A stretch of DNA of 64,000 nt from Aerococcus mictus (GCF_003286595.3 NZ_CP132985.1:1798001-1862000), one strand, 5' to 3'. Counted from the first letter of the stretch, positions 1 through 8,504 are shown. Notes: a model not told the origin generated them from the letters alone. Numbers and translations are program-made.

Positions 1-718
1 CTTCTTGGAAACCTTGACGGGTATAGGTGTTAATGGTTTCTCCTTCGCCGTAAACCCCTTTCGGATCTTCCAAGTATTTCAAGTCATACTTAGCAAATTT
101 CCAGTGGGGGTTCCAACCCGTTACCACAATCTCTTCTTGGTTATTGTAGGCTTGGCCTAGAGAAGTCGCCATGGCCCCTGAGGATGAAGAAGCTAAGTTC
201 CAAGATCCTAGATTTGGGTATTCTTGGAGCGCTTTCTCAGTGGAGGCCATAATGCCGGCTCCCGGTTCAATCCCGGTAATGGTTTGGCCGGCTTCTGAAC
301 TCAAGTCTTCAATAGAGTTGACTTGGTCCATATAGGTTGGTACCACTAGACCAGTACGGGCGCCTTCAAGACTGACCCCTGCATGAACAATTTGGTCACC
401 ATACTGTTCAATTTGCTCCCCATGAGTAATCGGTAACCAGGCCGACACCATGGCATCCGATTCGCCACTGGCCACTGAAGACCACATGATGGCGTTATCC
501 AAGGGAACTTGTTCAACGTTAAAGCCTTCTTGGCGTAAGACTTCAGCAATCACTTGCGTTGAAGCCACTTCACTGTCCCAGTTCACATAAGCTAGGGTAA
601 CGGTTTCGCCACCAGCTCCGCCTCCTGAAAAGAGGCTACTTTTATAGGAATCTTCACTCCCAAAGGTTAAGAGTAAGCCAAGGACAGCTAAGAGAGCGAG
701 GGCAATTTTTTTAAACAA
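1..718 (-). CDS. opuAC: Glycine betaine/proline-type ABC transporter substrate-binding protein, 3' part cut by window edge
   Basis: Captures a quaternary-amine osmoprotectant outside the membrane and hands it to the adjacent permease. Translating from a TTG codon at 718-716 gives an N-terminus MFKKIALALLAVLGLLLTF, a Lys-charged start with one hydrophobic segment, followed by a Gly/Ser linker and an OpuAC-type domain with the typical Trp-rich patches (AWLPITH, GWNPHW). The TTG is chosen because an AGGAGG box sits about 7 nt upstream, inside the end of the permease gene, and no ATG or GTG fits. No Cys is present near the end of the hydrophobic segment, so the usual lipoprotein lipobox is missing and the protein may stay anchored by its signal segment. 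Third gene of the opuA operon. Transport of betaine rather than choline or carnitine is inference. Confidence 0.85.
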   Translation of the reverse strand, partial: MFKKIALALLAVLGLLLTFGSEDSYKSSLFSGGGAGGETVTLAYVNWDSEVASTQVIAEVLRQEGFNVEQVPLDNAIMWSSVASGESDAMVSAWLPITHGEQIEQYGDQIVHAGVSLEGARTGLVVPTYMDQVNSIEDLSSEAGQTITGIEPGAGIMASTEKALQEYPNLGSWNLASSSSGAMATSLGQAYNNQEEIVVTGWNPHWKFAKYDLKYLEDPKGVYGEGETINTYTRQGFQE

Positions 719-731
719 TGTTCATCCTCCT

Positions 732-1586
732 TTACTTATCACGTGAGGCAAAGCCATTAGTAATCCGGTCAACCACGATGGCTAAGATAACGATGGCTAA
801 ACCAGCCACGAAACCACTACCGACTTGGGCCCGTTGTAAGGCCGATAGGACATCGCGTCCTAAACCTGGTGCCCCAATCATGGAACCAGTAACGACCATG
901 GATAGCGCTAGCATCACGGTTTGGTTGACCCCAGCCATAATGGTGGCTTGGGCTAAGGGAAGTTCTACCTTAAAGAGTTTTTGCCATGGGGTTGACCCGA
1001 AAGCGTCGGCTGCCTCGATCAATTCGGTAGAAATTTGGGTAATCCCCAGCTCGGTAAAACGAACCGTTGGTGGGAGGGCAAAGATCACGGAAGCGAAGAC
1101 TCCCGGTACCATCCCAATTCCAAAGAAGGCTACCGCCGGAATCAGGTAAACGAAGGCCGGCATGGTTTGCATAAAGTCCAGAATCGGTTTGAGGATAATG
1201 TGAACCCACTTACTTTTGGCCGACAAAATCCCTAATGGAATCCCAATAATAATGGAGACCAAGGAGGAAATCAGGACCAAAGTAATGGTTTGGGTCAACT
1301 GACTCCACAAACCTTGGTTGAGGACATAACCCAAACCAAGCAGGACAAAGACTGGAACTCCGAAGCGACGATTGGTAGCAAAGTAGGCCAAGACAGCCAC
1401 TAGGAGAATGAATAAAAACGGTGGGAACCATAGTAAGACATCATTCACCGAGTTCATCACGGTTGACCCGATACTTTGGACCACATCAAAGAGTCCTGAG
1501 AAAGTCGTAGTTAGCCAATTGGTGGCTGCTTCCACCCAGTCAGCAACTGGTAGGGGGTCTAAGGGAAATAATAGGATATTATTCAT
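732..1586 (-). CDS. opuAB: Glycine betaine/proline ABC transporter permease
   Basis: Membrane subunit of the osmoprotectant importer, about 284 residues, with several hydrophobic segments and the binding-protein-dependent transport signature region (EAADAFGSTPWQKLFKVELP, the EAA loop that docks on the ATPase). The longer reading from 1619 is rejected: ATG 1586 is preceded at 9 nt by AGGAGG and gives MNNILLFPL. This start overlaps the ATPase stop by 8 nt, so the two are translationally coupled. Cooperates with opuAA upstream and opuAC downstream. Confidence 0.93.
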   Translation of the reverse strand: MNNILLFPLDPLPVADWVEAATNWLTTTFSGLFDVVQSIGSTVMNSVNDVLLWFPPFLFILLVAVLAYFATNRRFGVPVFVLLGLGYVLNQGLWSQLTQTITLVLISSLVSIIIGIPLGILSAKSKWVHIILKPILDFMQTMPAFVYLIPAVAFFGIGMVPGVFASVIFALPPTVRFTELGITQISTELIEAADAFGSTPWQKLFKVELPLAQATIMAGVNQTVMLALSMVVTGSMIGAPGLGRDVLSALQRAQVGSGFVAGLAIVILAIVVDRITNGFASRDK

Positions 1587-2796
1587 TGTTATCGCCTCCT
1601 TGTCCAGATAATTGGTCAATCACTAAGCGACGGTCCACATAGCCGAGCAAGCGTTCGTCATCGTCAACCACCGCGATCGGCATATTGGTATCACTCATGA
1701 GGTCATACATTTCGTTAATTGGAGTATTGCGATTGACCAAAGGATTATCGGTACGGATAATTTCATCCACATGGATATTCTTCGTATGTTTATTTTGGCG
1801 GATTAAGTCAGCCAGGTCCTTGTCAGTGACATAACCATGGATTTTACGGTCCCCGTCAATCACATACAAGGTCGAGGTATGCTCGTTTTGCATAATCTTC
1901 AAGGCCACGCGAGCTCCGACCCGGTCCTTATTGAAGACATAGCCCGGAGCTTCCATAGCATTTTCAGCAGTAAAGACCTTGGACCGGTCCACGCCGCCAA
2001 CGAAGGTTTCTACATAGTCATTGGCAGGATTTTCTAAGATTTCTTCCCCAGTACCAATTTGTTCAATGTGACCATTACGCATCAAGACAATCCGGTCACC
2101 TAAACGTAAAGCTTCATCTAAGTCGTGGGTAATAAAGACGATGGTCTTATTGAGCTTACTTTGCAGCTCAATGAGTTCATCTTGCATGTTGGCACGAATC
2201 AAGGGGTCTAAGGCAGAGAAGGCTTCATCCATTAAGAGGATGTCGGTATCGCTAGCTAAAGCTCTCGCCAAACCTACCCGTTGCTGCATACCACCAGATA
2301 ATTGTTCTGGCAGTTGGTCTTGGTAGGCGGATAGGCCCATGGTTTCTAAGGCATCTTGGGCCCGTTTCCGTCTTTCTTCTCCGTCAACACCTTGAATTTC
2401 TAGACCAAATTCGGTATTTTCGAGAATGGTTTTATGAGGGAAAAGCGCAAAACTTTGGAAAACCATGCTAACTTTCTTGCGGCGGATATTGCGCAATTCT
2501 TCATCATTAGCTTGGGTGACACTTTCCCCATCAATACTTACCTGGCCATGGGTCGGTTCAATCAGGCGGTTAAGCATCCGCAGTAAGGTTGACTTCCCTG
2601 AACCAGAGAGTCCCATAATGACAAAGATTTCGCCATCATTGACTTCAAAAGAAGCATCGTAAACCCCAACCGTGGCGCCGGTTTGGTTAACGATTTCTTC
2701 TTTGGATTCACCCTTTTCCACTAATTTTTTCGCTTTATCTATGGCTTGGGCTGAGCCAAATATTTTAGTCAAATTTTCTACTTTTATTGACGCCAT
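1579..2796 (-). CDS. opuAA: Glycine betaine/proline ABC transporter ATP-binding protein with CBS pair
   Basis: Energises osmoprotectant uptake. 405 residues: an N-terminal ~50 residue extension typical of OpuA/ProV ATPases, Walker A GLSGSGKST (about residue 62), signature LSGGMQQRVGLARA, Walker B ILLMDEAFSALDPL, and a tandem CBS domain in the last ~120 residues (ending near GYVDRRLVIDQLSG). In OpuA of Lactococcus the CBS pair senses ionic strength and c-di-AMP (family knowledge); that it does so here is inference. First gene of the operon; start fixed by AGAGGAG 5 nt before the ATG. Confidence 0.94.
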   Translation of the reverse strand: MASIKVENLTKIFGSAQAIDKAKKLVEKGESKEEIVNQTGATVGVYDASFEVNDGEIFVIMGLSGSGKSTLLRMLNRLIEPTHGQVSIDGESVTQANDEELRNIRRKKVSMVFQSFALFPHKTILENTEFGLEIQGVDGEERRKRAQDALETMGLSAYQDQLPEQLSGGMQQRVGLARALASDTDILLMDEAFSALDPLIRANMQDELIELQSKLNKTIVFITHDLDEALRLGDRIVLMRNGHIEQIGTGEEILENPANDYVETFVGGVDRSKVFTAENAMEAPGYVFNKDRVGARVALKIMQNEHTSTLYVIDGDRKIHGYVTDKDLADLIRQNKHTKNIHVDEIIRTDNPLVNRNTPINEMYDLMSDTNMPIAVVDDDERLLGYVDRRLVIDQLSGQGGDNNE

Positions 2797-2896
2797 AATT
2801 TCTCCTCTCTCGCAATTGATAATAAAAACACAATAATAAACCTATCAAAAGCCAGGCTATATTTCAAAACTTATGGCTAGCCTGTCTGTCTGAAGA

Positions 2897-2930
2897 GAGT
2901 TTTTCTCATTTTTCTCATCTTTTTCTCATA
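2897..2930 (-). promoter_or_regulatory. Three direct repeats in the opuA leader/promoter region
   Basis: On the minus strand TGAGAAAAA occurs three times in close succession (plus strand TTTTTCTCA runs) about 100-135 nt before the opuAA start. A possible promoter follows (TTGAAA, 17 nt, TAGGTT, near 2870-2845). Iterated A-tract boxes upstream of an osmoregulated promoter suggest a regulator site or curved UP-like DNA. No known operator is recognised. Confidence 0.35.
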
Positions 2931-2933
2931 AAA

Positions 2934-2979
2934 TTAAAAAAACCGCTTAGCAATAGGCATAAGCGGCGGCTTTTTTTCT
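2934..2979 (-). terminator. Rho-independent terminator behind the methyltransferase gene
   Basis: Minus strand: stem CCGCTTA/TAAGCGG with a GCC extension and a 10-nt loop, followed by T7. It lies ~95 nt after the stop at 3074 and separates that gene from opuA. Confidence 0.8.
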
Positions 2980-3073
2980 AGACTTTTTTCACTTTTAATA
3001 CAATGTAAAGGCTTTTCTAAGAATTTTTATTTTTATTAAAATTTCCGTCTAAATGCTAACCCTTTTGATCGAC

Positions 3074-3676
3074 TTAGCGTTGGCTGACCAAGACCCAGTA
3101 GCCCTTGTCGCGGTCAATCTCGGTCACGTTATTAAAGACCTCTTCCATTTTCTTTTTAGCACTGGGAGCGCCTTGTTTCTTTTGGATCACTACCACCAGG
3201 TCTCCCCCTGCTTCCAAGTGGTCATAGGCCCCTTCAATAAAGGCGTGGACCACTTTCTTCCCGGCTCGAATAGGAGGATTGGTGATAATCAGGTCATAAT
3301 CATGGTCGCTGAGGCCTTCATAGGCCGATGAAAGGTAAAAGTTAGCTGGTCCTACCTGGTTCAAGGCTAAATTTTCCTTGGCCAAGGCCAGAGCCCGTTC
3401 ATTGACATCAACTAGGTCCAAGTGGGCTTCGGGATAATGGTCACCGAGTACCACCCCGACTGGACCGTAGCCTGAGCCCAAGTCCAGGATCTTATGATAA
3501 GACTTCCCTTGCTTTAAGAGAGCTTCCAGCATCACCCGGGTACCATAGTCTAAGCGCCCCCGCGAAAAAACCCCACTATCGGTGATAAATTCATAAGTCC
3601 GCCCATCGACCACGGTCTGCCAGGTCTTCTTATCATGGGCCAATTGGCTGTTATCTTCAAAATATTGATGACTCAT
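3074..3676 (-). CDS. Class I SAM-dependent methyltransferase, RsmC/YbxB-like
   Basis: Predicted small-subunit rRNA (guanine-N2) type methyltransferase, 200 residues. SAM-binding motif I is LDLGSGYGPVG (about residue 64), acidic motif II LVDVNERAL, and the catalytic NPPIRAG tetrapeptide region typical of RsmC/RsmD-like N-methyltransferases (ITNPPIR). B. subtilis YbxB, a close architectural match, also sits beside the rpl cluster. The GTG just before ATG 3676 is in frame but the ATG has AAAGGA at 9 nt. Monocistronic, with its own terminator. The exact modified base is not deducible. Confidence 0.8.
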   Translation of the reverse strand: MSHQYFEDNSQLAHDKKTWQTVVDGRTYEFITDSGVFSRGRLDYGTRVMLEALLKQGKSYHKILDLGSGYGPVGVVLGDHYPEAHLDLVDVNERALALAKENLALNQVGPANFYLSSAYEGLSDHDYDLIITNPPIRAGKKVVHAFIEGAYDHLEAGGDLVVVIQKKQGAPSAKKKMEEVFNNVTEIDRDKGYWVLVSQR

Positions 3677-3741
3677 CACTTCACATCCTTTCCTCCTATT
3701 TTACTGGTAGATTCCCCTAGTCACAAGGAAATTTTCTCTAT

Positions 3742-3775
3742 CAAAAAAGCGATGGTCAGATTGTCTGCCATCGCT
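3742..3775 (-). terminator. Terminator of the kdgK-kdgT unit
   Basis: Minus strand stem GCGATGG/CCATCGC, 12-nt loop, T6 tail, 45 nt beyond the kdgT stop. Confidence 0.85.
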
Positions 3776-3818
3776 AGTTGCTTTGTTTCATTTAGGGCTT
3801 CAGCCCGCTGCTATTGAC

Positions 3819-4811
3819 TTATTTTTTCACTTCTTTTAAGACTTCACTGGGGGCTTCGGGCAGGTTTTTCTTCTCTGCTTGTTTTCTCGCCCAGGAAGTA
3901 ACCAGTGGGGTCAAGATTGCGGTCACGATCACGGAAGTCGCTACAATGGCGGTGGCTGATTCAGCTACCGGTTGGAACTGTTCAGAGATTCCCGCAATCA
4001 CAGCTGGAACGGCAACAGCAGCCCCAGCAGTAGAGGATTGGGCCCAACCCGCAACGCCGTCAGAACCTAACCATTTAATATCTAAGAAGGAGAGCAAGCC
4101 ACCGGTAACTAGTACCACAGCCACACCAACGATCACGCCGCTAAGTCCGGCTTGGAATATGGTCTTAAAGTTCAGGGTATAACCTAAGGCAAAGATAAAG
4201 AAGGGAATCAAAATCCCTACCCCAGGCGCATACTTATCGCGCACGTCGGAGTCCAAGGTCCCTCCAATTAAACCTAAGGCAAAAGGTAAGAGGGTAGACA
4301 CGATGGAACCAAATGGGAAGCTGGCCCCGGTTAAGCCGAGGATCAACATAGTAAAGAAGGGCCCTGATTGGATAGCAATCATGGGAAAGGCGGCCAGGTC
4401 ATATTCACGCCCTTCAGGAATAATCGACACATAAAGTCCCCCATTGGTTTGACTAAAGGCGGTCACTACTGCCAGAGTGGATACCCCAGTGAGGAGACCG
4501 CTTTGAATGCCTTCTGCTGGTAGAATGGCACCAAGGATTAAGCCCAGAGCCAAAGCAATTAAGAGCCGGCCTCCTGATAAGAGTAAGCCCTTCTTCGCAA
4601 TATAGCCCCCAGAAGCATTGAGGTTGACTGAGGCCCCCACACAGAAGAAGAAACAGAACAGGACAGCGGATGACCCGGTCAAGTAGGCCCCAGTCACCCC
4701 ACCAAAGTATTCGTGGGCTGTGGGCCAGAGGGTGTTGAGTAAGGTCCCCGCTAAGAGGGGCACAATAATATTTCCGCCCGGGATTTTAGCAATGGATTTT
4801 TCAATTTTCAT
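3819..4811 (-). CDS. kdgT: 2-keto-3-deoxygluconate permease
   Basis: Proton symporter for 2-keto-3-deoxygluconate, a breakdown product of pectin or glycosaminoglycan uronates. 330 residues, about ten hydrophobic segments, with KdgT-family features at the N-terminus (KIPGGNIIVPLLAGTLLNT) and the repeated GVSTLAVV and AGAAVAVPAV stretches. Lies 15 nt after the KDG kinase gene and is co-transcribed with it. Start ATG 4811 has a GGTGG box. No KDPG aldolase is seen in the window, so the last step of the pathway must be encoded elsewhere. Confidence 0.87.
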   Translation of the reverse strand: MKIEKSIAKIPGGNIIVPLLAGTLLNTLWPTAHEYFGGVTGAYLTGSSAVLFCFFFCVGASVNLNASGGYIAKKGLLLSGGRLLIALALGLILGAILPAEGIQSGLLTGVSTLAVVTAFSQTNGGLYVSIIPEGREYDLAAFPMIAIQSGPFFTMLILGLTGASFPFGSIVSTLLPFALGLIGGTLDSDVRDKYAPGVGILIPFFIFALGYTLNFKTIFQAGLSGVIVGVAVVLVTGGLLSFLDIKWLGSDGVAGWAQSSTAGAAVAVPAVIAGISEQFQPVAESATAIVATSVIVTAILTPLVTSWARKQAEKKNLPEAPSEVLKEVKK

Positions 4812-4826
4812 CTTTGACCACCTTCC

Positions 4827-5774
4827 TTAAGCCCGTTTGGTATTGACCATAAATTCTTCCAATTCTTCTTGGTTAGGCAAGCCGTCATTGTCACCTTCAA
4901 AGGTCACTTGACGAGCTCCAATGGCGTTACCGCGCAAGATACTGTCTTCTAAGGATAGGCCTTCCTTCAAGCCAGAAATCACACCCACCGCAAAACCGTC
5001 ACCGGCGCCAACTGTATCAATTGGAGTGACTTGGTAACCGGCTACTTGGCCACTCTTACCGTCACTAGTTGCGTAGTAAGCTCCGGAAGCCCCGGTTTTA
5101 ACGATCACAATTTTCACACCCAAGTCCAGGTAGAATTTGGCGATATCTTCCGCCTTGTCTAAACCCGTTAAGATCTTCCCTTCTTCTAAACCAGGTAGGA
5201 AGATGTCCACGGATTTAGCGGTTTCGTTGACGAATTCAACCATGCGGTCATGGTCCCATAATTGTGGACGCAAGTTAGGGTCGAAGGAAATTACCTTACC
5301 CGCCTTGTGCATGTATTCCACTGCTTTCTTGGAGAAGTTATAGCAGTCCTCTGATAAAGCTGCAAAGATGGAAGTCACATGCATATAGTCTGCTTGGCCA
5401 AAATAATCTTCGTCAAAGTCTTCCACACTCATGGTTGAAGCGGCTGAGCCCTTACGGAAGTATTCAATAGCAGGGTCATCTTCTTCGTTCTTTTCCTTAA
5501 TGTACCAACCAGTAAAGCGTTCATCCGTGGTTTGAACACCCGTAGTATCAATACCTTCCTTAGCCATGGCCTTGGTGATAAAGCGGCCCAACATGTCCTC
5601 ACCTAACTTGGTCACCAGACCAGTTGAGTGCCCTAAACGGCATAAGCCCGCAGCCACATTGGTTTCCGCTCCCGCTAGAGCTCGAGACCAGTTATTGACG
5701 TCTTCTAAAGCGCCCGGTTCATTAGCATAAAACATATATAAAGGTTCACCAAAAGTTACAAAATCTAAATGCAT
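4827..5774 (-). CDS. kdgK: PfkB-family sugar kinase, probable 2-keto-3-deoxygluconate kinase
   Basis: Phosphorylates KDG to KDPG with ATP. 315 residues; N-terminal substrate signature FVTFGEPLYMFYANEPG, A-type Gly pair (ETNVAAGLCRLG) and C-terminal PfkB signature DTVGAGDGFAVG with the catalytic Asp. Substrate assignment rests on the N-terminal motif plus the adjacent KDG permease. First gene of the operon, downstream of twin palindromes and a catabolite site. Start ATG 5774 is preceded by AGAGGAGG. Confidence 0.85.
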   Translation of the reverse strand: MHLDFVTFGEPLYMFYANEPGALEDVNNWSRALAGAETNVAAGLCRLGHSTGLVTKLGEDMLGRFITKAMAKEGIDTTGVQTTDERFTGWYIKEKNEEDDPAIEYFRKGSAASTMSVEDFDEDYFGQADYMHVTSIFAALSEDCYNFSKKAVEYMHKAGKVISFDPNLRPQLWDHDRMVEFVNETAKSVDIFLPGLEEGKILTGLDKAEDIAKFYLDLGVKIVIVKTGASGAYYATSDGKSGQVAGYQVTPIDTVGAGDGFAVGVISGLKEGLSLEDSILRGNAIGARQVTFEGDNDGLPNQEELEEFMVNTKRA

Positions 5775-5814
5775 ATTGATTGCCTCCTCTAAGTCTTCTC
5801 ACTACACTGTCAGA

Positions 5815-5844
5815 TTAACCGGTTCGAAAGTAGGTTAACCGGTT
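5815..5844. promoter_or_regulatory. Twin palindromic operators upstream of kdgK
   Basis: TTAACCGGTT at 5815-5824 and again at 5835-5844, each containing the perfect palindrome AACCGGTT and spaced exactly 20 bp (two helical turns). Palindromes with a central CG are typical of LacI-family operators, and a LacI-type gene (5975-6955) is immediately upstream. Binding by that protein is inference. Confidence 0.7.
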
Positions 5845-5890
5845 TCCTAATTAAAGAATAAAGACAAAAGCAAGAAAAGTCAAGGAAAAA

Positions 5891-5904
5891 TGTAAGCGCT
5901 TCGA
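5891..5904. promoter_or_regulatory. Candidate catabolite-responsive element
   Basis: TGTAAGCGCTTCGA matches the cre consensus TGWAANCGNTNWCA except at the last two positions. It sits between the regulator terminator and the twin operators, in the kdgK promoter region, so CcpA repression of KDG use is plausible. Confidence 0.55.
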
Positions 5905-5913
5905 TAGTATTTA

Positions 5914-5938
5914 TTAAAAAAGTGCCCCAGGAGGCACT
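5914..5938 (-). terminator. Terminator of the LacI-family regulator gene
   Basis: Minus strand stem GTGCC/GGCAC with a CTCCTG-type loop followed by T6, 37 nt after the regulator stop. Confidence 0.8.
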
Positions 5939-5974
5939 TACTGTTTCCTTCACTAGTATTATCTTTGTTTTCCA

Positions 5975-6955
5975 TTAAACTGAGGACCGTAGAGAAATAT
6001 GGGAGGGGATGGCTCGATAACCGGCTTTCAGGCTTTTTTGAGACTCTATGGCTTGTAGTAAGTTTTCCGCTAGGGCTGCCCCGATCCTTTCCGTGGGTTG
6101 TTCAATACTGGTAATCCCCGGACCTATCATATCAGTCATGTGCCAGTCGTCAAAGCCCGTCACCCCCACCTCTTGGGGGACCTGGAAGTGTCCTTGCTTC
6201 AATATACGCAAGACTTCAATCATTACTCGGCCATTATTGCAGAAAAAGAGCGTCTTTTGTTGGCCAGCAAAGCCTAGGATCGCTTCCTGCCAGTTTTTTT
6301 GCCCTACTTCAATTAATTGGACGGGAGCAGGCGCACAGGCCGTAACGACGGCCTGATAGCGGTCTTGTCGGGTAGAGACCGGTGCCAGGACTTCACTCAC
6401 CACTACAAAGGACTGGTAGTCGGCCAGATTCACCTGGTCAAAGAGCCGGCTAATAACCGCTTCGTTATCAGTTCCAATGGTTAACCACTGACTAGGATAG
6501 GTTTTCCGGTCAGCCAGGATGAGGGGGAGCTGCATGTCTTCAATAAACTGGTAATTCTCACTAGTGATGGCCGCTGGTTGGAGGATAATCCCATCGACAT
6601 TTTGATCAATTAGGCGTTCCAGATATTGGTTTTCCAAGTCAACCTCCCCTAAGGAATCCAAGATGATCATCTGCCACTTAGCCTGATTGAAGACCTGGCT
6701 CATCCCCTTGAGCAATAAGGAAGCGTACATATTGGAAATATCGGCAATGACCACACCAATTAAATAGGAGCGCTTGGATTTGAGCGCCTGGGCTTGACGG
6801 CTAGGTCGGTAGTCGAGCTCTTCAATGACGGCTTTTATCCGCTTTTTGGTAGCGGGCGACATTTTATGATATTTCTTATTCAGATAGCGCGACACCGTGG
6901 TCTTAGACACCCCGGCTTGGTCGGCAACTTCTTGGATGGTCACACGTTTATTCAT
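5975..6955 (-). CDS. LacI-family transcriptional regulator, probable KDG-operon repressor
   Basis: 326 residues from ATG 6955 (MNKRVTIQEVADQAG), preceded by AAGGG; an in-frame ATG six codons earlier is less likely because LacI proteins begin just before the helix-turn-helix. HTH VTIQEVADQAGVSKTTVSRYL with the hinge helix SRQAQALKS, then a periplasmic-binding-like effector domain (SYLIGVVIADISN, GVTGFDDW, TSIEQPTERIG). Directly upstream of kdgK-kdgT and separated from them by a terminator and the twin operators, so it probably represses them until KDG accumulates. The effector is inferred from context. Confidence 0.85.
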   Translation of the reverse strand: MNKRVTIQEVADQAGVSKTTVSRYLNKKYHKMSPATKKRIKAVIEELDYRPSRQAQALKSKRSYLIGVVIADISNMYASLLLKGMSQVFNQAKWQMIILDSLGEVDLENQYLERLIDQNVDGIILQPAAITSENYQFIEDMQLPLILADRKTYPSQWLTIGTDNEAVISRLFDQVNLADYQSFVVVSEVLAPVSTRQDRYQAVVTACAPAPVQLIEVGQKNWQEAILGFAGQQKTLFFCNNGRVMIEVLRILKQGHFQVPQEVGVTGFDDWHMTDMIGPGITSIEQPTERIGAALAENLLQAIESQKSLKAGYRAIPSHISLRSSV

Positions 6956-7083
6956 TACTAATCCCTTTCCCATTTAGTCCTATCTATTATAGCAGACCGG
7001 GAGGGGATTTTTTGAAAGATAATATGCTTTTTCATCGCCTTCAAGGAGCTTATTAGCCATGCTGATGACAATTCCTCAGTAAA

Positions 7084-7120
7084 TAAAAAGAGCTTAAGAC
7101 AAAACACCTTAAACTCTTTG
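7084..7120 (-). terminator. Terminator-like hairpin behind a family 1 repeat
   Basis: Minus strand AAGAG(T)TTAAG pairs with CTTAA(G)CTCTT, 9-nt loop, short T tail. A second stop point downstream of the rplL terminator and the repeat. Confidence 0.55.
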
Positions 7121-7147
7121 AGTTATGAATATATCTAAAACGTATTT

Positions 7148-7303
7148 CGGGTGCAGATCGATCTCCACTTCACTAAAGTGCAAGAATTTCTTTTCAGAAT
7201 TTTTGCTCTTTTCTTCCAGTTGCTATAGCTGTTCGAAGCGTCAGCGAGTTACAGATATAGTATGCGTAGCGGTTTCGTCCTTTGGCGTGACTGTCACACT
7301 CTA
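7148..7303 (-). repeat. Family 1 hairpin repeat, chimeric unit behind rplL
   Basis: Read on the minus strand it begins with GAGTGTGACAGTCACGCC-AAAGGACGAAA as in the 19.1 and 33.4 kb units, switches after CGCT to ACGCATACT (a junction also found at 18.96 kb), and ends as the 33.8-33.9 kb unit (AGTGAAGTGGAG, ATCGATCTGCACCC). Arms of two different unit types are therefore joined. Lies sense-oriented behind the rplL terminator. Confidence 0.7.
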
Positions 7304-7305
7304 AT

Positions 7306-7342
7306 AAAAAAAAGAGCTGTAACTGTTGTTACAACCCTTTTC
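7306..7342 (-). terminator. Terminator of the rplJ-rplL operon
   Basis: Minus strand stem of about 12 bp around TGTAAC/GTTACA with loop AACA, followed by T8; 14 nt after the rplL stop. Confidence 0.88.
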
Positions 7343-7355
7343 ATCATTAGAATGA

Positions 7356-7727
7356 TTATTTAAGTTCAGCTTTACCGCCGGCTTCTTCGATAGCAGCTTT
7401 AAGAGCTTCAGCTTCTTCTTTAGGAAGACCTTCTTTAACAACTGCTGGAGCGCCGTCAACTAAGTCTTTAGCTTCTTTCAAGCCTAAGCCAGTAGCTTCA
7501 CGAACAGCTTTGATCACTTTGATCTTAGCTGCGCCTGCTTCGGTTAATTCAACGTCGAAGTCAGTTTTTTCTTCAGCTGCTGCTTCACCAGCACCTGCAC
7601 CTGCAACTGCTACAGGAGCTGCAGCAGAAACGCCGAATTCTTCTTCAATTGCTGATACTAAGTCAGCTAATTCTAAGATTGTTGCTTCTTTTAAGTCAGC
7701 AATAATTTGTTCAATATTTAAAGCCAT
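7356..7727 (-). CDS. rplL: 50S ribosomal protein L7/L12
   Basis: Stalk protein that recruits translational GTPases. 123 residues: N-terminal dimerisation helix ([20 protein letters not shown]), Ala/Gly-rich hinge (about residues 37-52), and the conserved C-terminal domain with [20 protein letters not shown] and [11 protein letters not shown]. Follows rplJ by 68 nt in the L10 operon. Confidence 0.98.
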   Translation of the reverse strand: MALNIEQIIADLKEATILELADLVSAIEEEFGVSAAAPVAVAGAGAGEAAAEEKTDFDVELTEAGAAKIKVIKAVREATGLGLKEAKDLVDGAPAVVKEGLPKEEAEALKAAIEEAGGKAELK

Positions 7728-7795
7728 CTTTAAATTCCTCCATTTATTTAAGTGATTTCTTTGGGATTCTACATCATTAAGCTAAAAGCCACTGA

Positions 7796-8314
7796 TTATT
7801 CAGCTGCTTCAGCTGGAGCATCTTCTTCCATCTTGTCTTGTACTGCTTTAACAGCATAAGCCACGTTGCGGACTGGTGCTTGCAATACAGAAAGTAACAT
7901 AGATAGTAAACCGTCGCGGCTTGGTAAGGAAGCAATCTTGTGGATTTCTTCTTTAGACATGATCTTACCATCGATAACCCCACCCTTAAGTGATAGGGCA
8001 TCAGCATCCTTAGCAAAGTTTGCTAAGATACGTGCTGGTGCAACAGCATCTTCAGCACTGAAAGCCACAGCAGTAGGTCCTTGGAAGACTTCTTCATGGT
8101 ATTCAATACCAGCTTGGTCTAAAGCACGACGCATCATGGTATTCTTAATTACCTTGAAGAAAACATCTTCGTCACGTAATTGTTTACGCAACTCAGTAAC
8201 CTCAGAAACTGTAAGACCTAAATAGTCAACTACCACGAAGGAAATTGAATTATTAATACGTTCAACAATTGCATCAACTTCTTGTTGTTTTTTAGCAATA
8301 GCTTGTTCACTCAC
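7796..8314 (-). CDS. rplJ: 50S ribosomal protein L10
   Basis: Anchors the L7/L12 stalk to 23S rRNA. 172 residues with the L10 N-terminal domain ([33 protein letters not shown]) and the C-terminal helix that binds L12 dimers. Controlled by the structured leader just upstream, to which L10(L12)4 binds in related bacteria. First gene of the rplJ-rplL operon. Confidence 0.98.
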   Translation of the reverse strand: MSEQAIAKKQQEVDAIVERINNSISFVVVDYLGLTVSEVTELRKQLRDEDVFFKVIKNTMMRRALDQAGIEYHEEVFQGPTAVAFSAEDAVAPARILANFAKDADALSLKGGVIDGKIMSKEEIHKIASLPSRDGLLSMLLSVLQAPVRNVAYAVKAVQDKMEEDAPAEAAE

Positions 8315-8329
8315 TCAGTTTCACCTCCG

Positions 8330-8498
8330 ATAAAATAAGATAGAGTTTTTTATAAGCAATAAAAAACTCCATGTCCCCAAAAGACACAGAGATTATGCAG
8401 ACACTATAAGGCTTATAGTGTTATTATCTCCCTCGGTTAGAAATTAAGGCCCAGAGCCACTAACTGTCTTCGGTTCGCTTTGATTTAAATAATCAACA
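8330..8498 (-). ncRNA. Ribosomal protein L10 leader RNA
   Basis: Between the promoter at 8505-8533 and rplJ. The minus strand carries the L10-leader hallmark with CCGAGGGAGATAATAACAC flanked by pairing segments (ACACTATAAG/CTTATAGTGT and GGGCC/GGC), followed by a terminator-like hairpin and the rplJ ribosome-binding site. This arrangement is the known autoregulatory leader of Firmicutes rplJL operons (Rfam L10_leader family; match not run). Confidence 0.85.
8360..8391 (-). terminator. Attenuator hairpin in the L10 leader
   Basis: Minus strand CTC(T)GTGTC pairs with GGACA(T)GGAG followed by T6, about 50 nt before the rplJ start. It would stop transcription when L10 is in excess, as in known L10 leaders. 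Confidence 0.7.
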
Positions 8499-8504
8499 TT
8501 AAAT

